DNA of 54,792 bases from contig WKLE02004511.1 in assembly GCA_014885115.2 (NCBI GenBank), positions 1 through 54,792 of the forward strand, written 5' to 3'. Source of the DNA: Asterionellopsis glacialis. Its lineage: Eukaryota > Bacillariophyta > Plagiogrammaphyceae > Rhaphoneidales > Asterionellopsidaceae. Shown here piece by piece: positions 51,307-54,792 of the stretch. The notes below the pieces were generated by a model, which worked only from the letters and a program-made list of their open reading frames with translations, was not told where the DNA came from and searched no databases. The position numbers and the translations under genes were made by a program. Each line of letters starts with the position of its first letter. Within the stretch, counting starts at the first letter, position 1.

Positions 51307-53709
51307 CTATGGCGCCACAGAATCTTCCATCATTTTTGCCTCAGCTTCTCGTTCTCTTCTTCGTTGAAGCAAAGAAATTCTACCAGAAAATAGGAGCCAA
51401 CGGAAAGTGTTGTATGCTAAAAAGATACCCCATACAGTTGAAATAGAAATATTCTGTGCACCAGCGAGAGCTGCCCTTTTCACACGAAGCATCAGCATTG
51501 GTACGGCAAGAAAGAATACACCATAACACGATGCAATAAAGTTGAGGTCCTTTTGGCCAAGAAGCATCCCTTCTTGTGCACAGAACGGTGCGTGAGTCAT
51601 CATGATTGCAAGAGTTACTGGTACAGCTTCCTTAATCTTGGCAACTACGACTGGGTCGGATGTACAAAGTGGTGCAATGAAGGGGACCATTGCCCAGATT
51701 GCTGCCATACCTGCAACGAAGATTGCACTTGCCTTATTGAAGCTTTTCGACAATTTTCTCATTGCCTTGGCACGTGCAAGTGTCGGTTTCCCTTGACACA
51801 CTGTGGGTACGAAACTTTGAGCCGTCAAGGACAAGGAATCCGCAACAGGAGTTAAACACATCATTAGTGAGAATACCACTTGTTGTGCAGCCATGTTGAT
51901 AGGACCTAGTGAGCTCGACACAACATGTGACATGGAAATCCAGGCAGAGACTCTACCGAATTGAGCAGTAGTAACGGGGACAGTGTACGGTGCGAAACCA
52001 TCGATAGCTTCCTTGGAAGGCTTTCTGAGCAAGTCACGACCTGAAAAGTGTCCTTGAAGGATACCCCTGGCTGGAGCTTTGGATGAGCTGCTTTTCTTTG
52101 AAGCTTTCTTTGTCTTGTTGTCACTCGCCTTTTTGCGGAATAAAGATCGGACTTTTTGCGAAACAACCTTTAATGGTGGTGCCTTTTCCTCTGTTCTGGT
52201 TTCTGAGATCTGGACAGAGTCGGCTGGTGATTTCAGAGCTTCGGTTAACTGCTTGCGTCTTGATTTACCCTTGCTAGATGGTGATCCTGTAAGTTCCATA
52301 ATAGCATCTGTGATATTGACCACCTTGGACCTTTTGTTGGGCTTATTGCAAAGCCAATTGATAAAGAACGTGACCGCTGCAAACTGGGAAAACACAGTGG
52401 CCCAAGCAGCACCTGCAGCTCCTCCAATAAGAGGATTGGTGCTGCGGACAAAAATTGCGTCACCAATAAAGTTGACGACAGCAGCTGTCACAAGGACGTA
52501 CATTGGACTACGAATGTCTTGCATACCCAAACATCCAGCTTGTGCGGACCCAATGACAGCTGCCGCAGGCAAACCGAGAGATCGGATACGTACATACTTA
52601 ATCGCAGCTTCCATGACTCCGGGATGGGTGGCTTCACTTCCAAGCATAGCTCCCACGAGAAATCTTGCAGAGACAAATAAGAAGGAGGCAAGAGCAAAAC
52701 CAACAATGCCCGATACCTTCAGAGAATTAGCAAATGTTTTGGTTGTCCTGGGTTTGCCTTCTACGCCCTTATCTGCTTCCTGTGCGGAGGCAACCATGTT
52801 GGTAGTCCCAGTGTACAAAAACGCCATGAGCAGAGTGGAGTAGTCGGTAATGGCAACTGCAGGGCTTAGTGCTGCTTGTTGTACAGTGCCTGAGAGTAGT
52901 CCAACTGCACTTGTGTCTATAAGTGAAAGCAGTGGATTACAAAGCCAAACTCCAATAGCAGGAATAGCAAAGTTCAGAATTTTCCTGACATTAGGGACTT
53001 CCAGTTCTTCGGCAGTCTCTGGTTCTCCAACTACGGAGGGAGCTGAGACGATCTCAGGCATTTCGTCCATCATCGTATCGTTCGCCGGTGTTTTGGGGAT
53101 GAGAGGGATACTATCTACAATCTCACTATGAATACCTGCTTCCACCTCAGCTGCGATTTCAAGGACAGCACCAGCGTTCTCTTCATTGGTTAATGTCATC
53201 ATGCTATCGTCCGTAGTTACTCCGCTACCCATGAGAAATTCTGCCATCATGCTATCCTCAGTAGTTTCTCCGCCACCCATGAGAAAGTCTGAAATATTCT
53301 GATTTTGGAGTGCCCCCTGGACAAGTTCTTGTGCCATAAGATCAGCCTGAGAGCTATGGATGTTGTCTATCAAAGGTTCGACAACTACCGATGAATCGAA
53401 CGTCATATCAAGTCCAGAAGTTTCTTCATTGTGCAATGACGTGATTGAAGCAATAAGATTTGTGTCTTCAGTGTAGATATTTTCTTCTTCACCAACTACT
53501 GTGCTTTGGATGCGACCCAATCGGCGCGAAAAGAATGGCTTGTTCGAGGGATTAAATCTGTCTGTATTTCTCCCAACTGAAGATAACTGTGACAATGTAG
53601 AGAATGAATGACCAACAGGAAGACTCGCGACAAGCAACGAGCATGCAAGAGTTGCAGCTGTCATAGTGTCCTTCTCGCGATTTCGAAATCTATTATTTCT
53701 TATCGTCAT
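51307..53709 (-). CDS. Plastid-type MATE efflux transporter
   Basis: MATE proteins export organic cations or metabolites using proton or sodium gradients. The frame gives 800 residues in one exon. ATG 53709 is the longest start; the internal ATG 53664 may be the true one because a signal peptide (LACSLLVASLPVGHS) followed by FSTLSQLSS begins there, giving a plastid bipartite signal. Residues about 140-175 are a tandem 16-residue repeat. The MATE core shows FAIPAIGVWLCNPLLSLIDTSAVG, then GLPAAAVIGSAQAGCLG, then about 12 hydrophobic segments with a basic Ser/Lys-rich insert between the halves. It resembles the plastid EDS5-type subfamily. The substrate is unknown. Confidence 0.9.
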   Translation of the reverse strand: MTIRNNRFRNREKDTMTAATLACSLLVASLPVGHSFSTLSQLSSVGRNTDRFNPSNKPFFSRRLGRIQSTVVGEEENIYTEDTNLIASITSLHNEETSGLDMTFDSSVVVEPLIDNIHSSQADLMAQELVQGALQNQNISDFLMGGGETTEDSMMAEFLMGSGVTTDDSMMTLTNEENAGAVLEIAAEVEAGIHSEIVDSIPLIPKTPANDTMMDEMPEIVSAPSVVGEPETAEELEVPNVRKILNFAIPAIGVWLCNPLLSLIDTSAVGLLSGTVQQAALSPAVAITDYSTLLMAFLYTGTTNMVASAQEADKGVEGKPRTTKTFANSLKVSGIVGFALASFLFVSARFLVGAMLGSEATHPGVMEAAIKYVRIRSLGLPAAAVIGSAQAGCLGMQDIRSPMYVLVTAAVVNFIGDAIFVRSTNPLIGGAAGAAWATVFSQFAAVTFFINWLCNKPNKRSKVVNITDAIMELTGSPSSKGKSRRKQLTEALKSPADSVQISETRTEEKAPPLKVVSQKVRSLFRKKASDNKTKKASKKSSSSKAPARGILQGHFSGRDLLRKPSKEAIDGFAPYTVPVTTAQFGRVSAWISMSHVVSSSLGPINMAAQQVVFSLMMCLTPVADSLSLTAQSFVPTVCQGKPTLARAKAMRKLSKSFNKASAIFVAGMAAIWAMVPFIAPLCTSDPVVVAKIKEAVPVTLAIMMTHAPFCAQEGMLLGQKDLNFIASCYGVFFLAVPMLMLRVKRAALAGAQNISISTVWGIFLAYNTFRWLLFSGRISLLQRRREREAEAKMMEDSVAP

Positions 53710-54792
53710 TTTGTTTGTGATATTATTGTTTGATTCTTTGTAGCGTGAAGTGAGTAACTGGTGGAGTGCCTATTGTGAATGAGAATAATACCTTTATGTT
53801 TGTATTTTCTCAGTGACAAGTACCTGGGAGTAGCAATGTATGGGTGTAGGGAGCAATTGAAATAATAATTGAATGAGGAATGAGGGATTTAGCATTCGGA
53901 TCGTTGTACAGTAGCAAAAAATGACTTGCGTATCTTCAGATGTTGACATGGAAAAAGTCGTTGGTTTCCCGCCAATCGTTCGATTCTTTTTCGAAGAAGA
54001 AGAAAAGAGTTCCTTCCGTTCCGATGAGGGAATTTCGAAAATTCGACCTTGCGCGCGCCATACATGTAGCTGGTACGAACTTTAGATACCGGAGACACAG
54101 GAAAGCGACATCTGCTGTACTTTCAGACAGTACGACGATGTACGTGTTTCACTCAAATCATCATTCTACGAACGACGTGGCCTACATTCAAAAATCCAAT
54201 GAAAGTTCCCAAATCAGAACAAATGACGTCATGCAGCAGAATCTGTACTAGCCGGTGCGTACGAGTCGCATATCACTTCTTCGCGAAACACAGATGTTAA
54301 AAAATCAAAATTTTGAATGACTCAAATTCAAGACTTATTAAATACATACATGTAAACGCCAAGGAGCGTCATTGCGCCGGTATCCAAGATCGGGAGGCAA
54401 GACTCGGACGCAAAACGAAACGAGAAAAAGCAACTTGGACACGATTTCGCACGATAAACGACGTCTTTGCGTTCCAGAGAACAATGACACGATTTTATCA
54501 TGATTTGACGAAATCCAACAAAACCATTCACACCAGCATCATTCATTTTCTCTAACAACGATTCGTCATACTCTCATTAAAAACATAAACTACACACATC
54601 AAAAACCATGGTTGTCGCACCTTGATCGAAAATTGTGGCGGCTTGATTGTCAAACCATCAGCTTCTTCGTGTCAGGAAAACACAAGCCAGCTAGCTGGGA
54701 ACAGGTCTAAAATATCAGACCCGTGTCTGTTACACACATAAATAATGAACATTCGTCTGGCTGTAGTGCGTACGGTAAATCTCAGCAAGAAA
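53710..54792. other. Intergenic region to the window end
   Basis: About 1.1 kb upstream of the MATE gene. Overlapping frames at 53889-54251 and 54313-54558 show no domain. A gene beyond the window could begin here, but I cannot support one. Confidence 0.5.

Noticed and set aside
52079..52843. 254-codon plus-strand frame opposite the MATE gene
   Set aside because: Antisense shadow; the minus-strand MATE frame has clear family motifs.
53978..54000. GTTCGATTC, like a tRNA B box
   Set aside because: No T-stem or acceptor stem pairing could be drawn around it.

Overview
The window looks like nuclear DNA from a diatom (heterokont alga), taken from a draft assembly. It is AT-rich and has short GT-AG introns of about 90-220 nt. 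Genes are separated mostly by 0.1-2 kb. Several proteins begin with a signal peptide followed by a Phe-led, Ser-rich stretch, which is the bipartite plastid presequence of algae with secondary plastids. Other diatom hallmarks are a secreted leucine-rich-repeat protein with PT-rich linkers and a Lys/Ser/Gly-rich protein resembling silica-associated proteins. Two runs of N (13384-13403 and 41983-42011) mark assembly gaps. I cannot name the species.

Layout. 1-2456 is gene-poor and repetitive, with a 421-bp direct repeat and a 44-bp tandem repeat. 2457-7508 holds three annexin genes (+,-,+). 7750-11694 is SMC5 on the minus strand. 12587-20630 holds a small membrane protein, an unknown acidic protein, a CAP-domain protein, an ELO fatty-acid elongase and an F-box-like protein. 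21438-30281 holds the secreted LRR/bulb-lectin protein, an alpha/beta hydrolase of the monoacylglycerol-lipase type, a phosducin-like protein and a DUF2993-type protein that is probably plastid-directed. 31242-42578 is the most unusual part: a SAM-armadillo-EF-hand protein, a plastid-type ABC half-transporter, an OTU-family cysteine protease, and a plastid-directed RecN. Degenerate copies of the ends of the three genes around the OTU gene flank it on both sides. 43346-53709 holds a silaffin-like protein, a GRC3/NOL9 polynucleotide kinase, a glycosyltransferase, a histidine phosphatase and a plastid-type MATE transporter.

There are no operons, and most neighbours look functionally unrelated. 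Themes that recur are calcium and membrane biology (annexins, EF-hand protein), genome maintenance (SMC5 and RecN, both SMC-like ATPases), plastid import candidates (DUF2993 protein, ABC transporter, RecN, MATE) and cell surface (LRR protein, silaffin-like protein, glycosyltransferase).

The best leads for something undescribed are: (1) the duplication mosaic around the OTU gene, with fragments of RecN, the ABC gene and the SAM-ARM-EF gene, a 0.3-kb insertion with inverted ends, and an open frame split from the OTU gene by one in-frame stop; (2) short palindromic intergenic elements (a CTCTCTAGAGAG family, GTAGTCCTA, and GGTACC/ACCGGT clusters) near several gene starts; (3) introns whose length is a multiple of three and which carry no in-frame stop.
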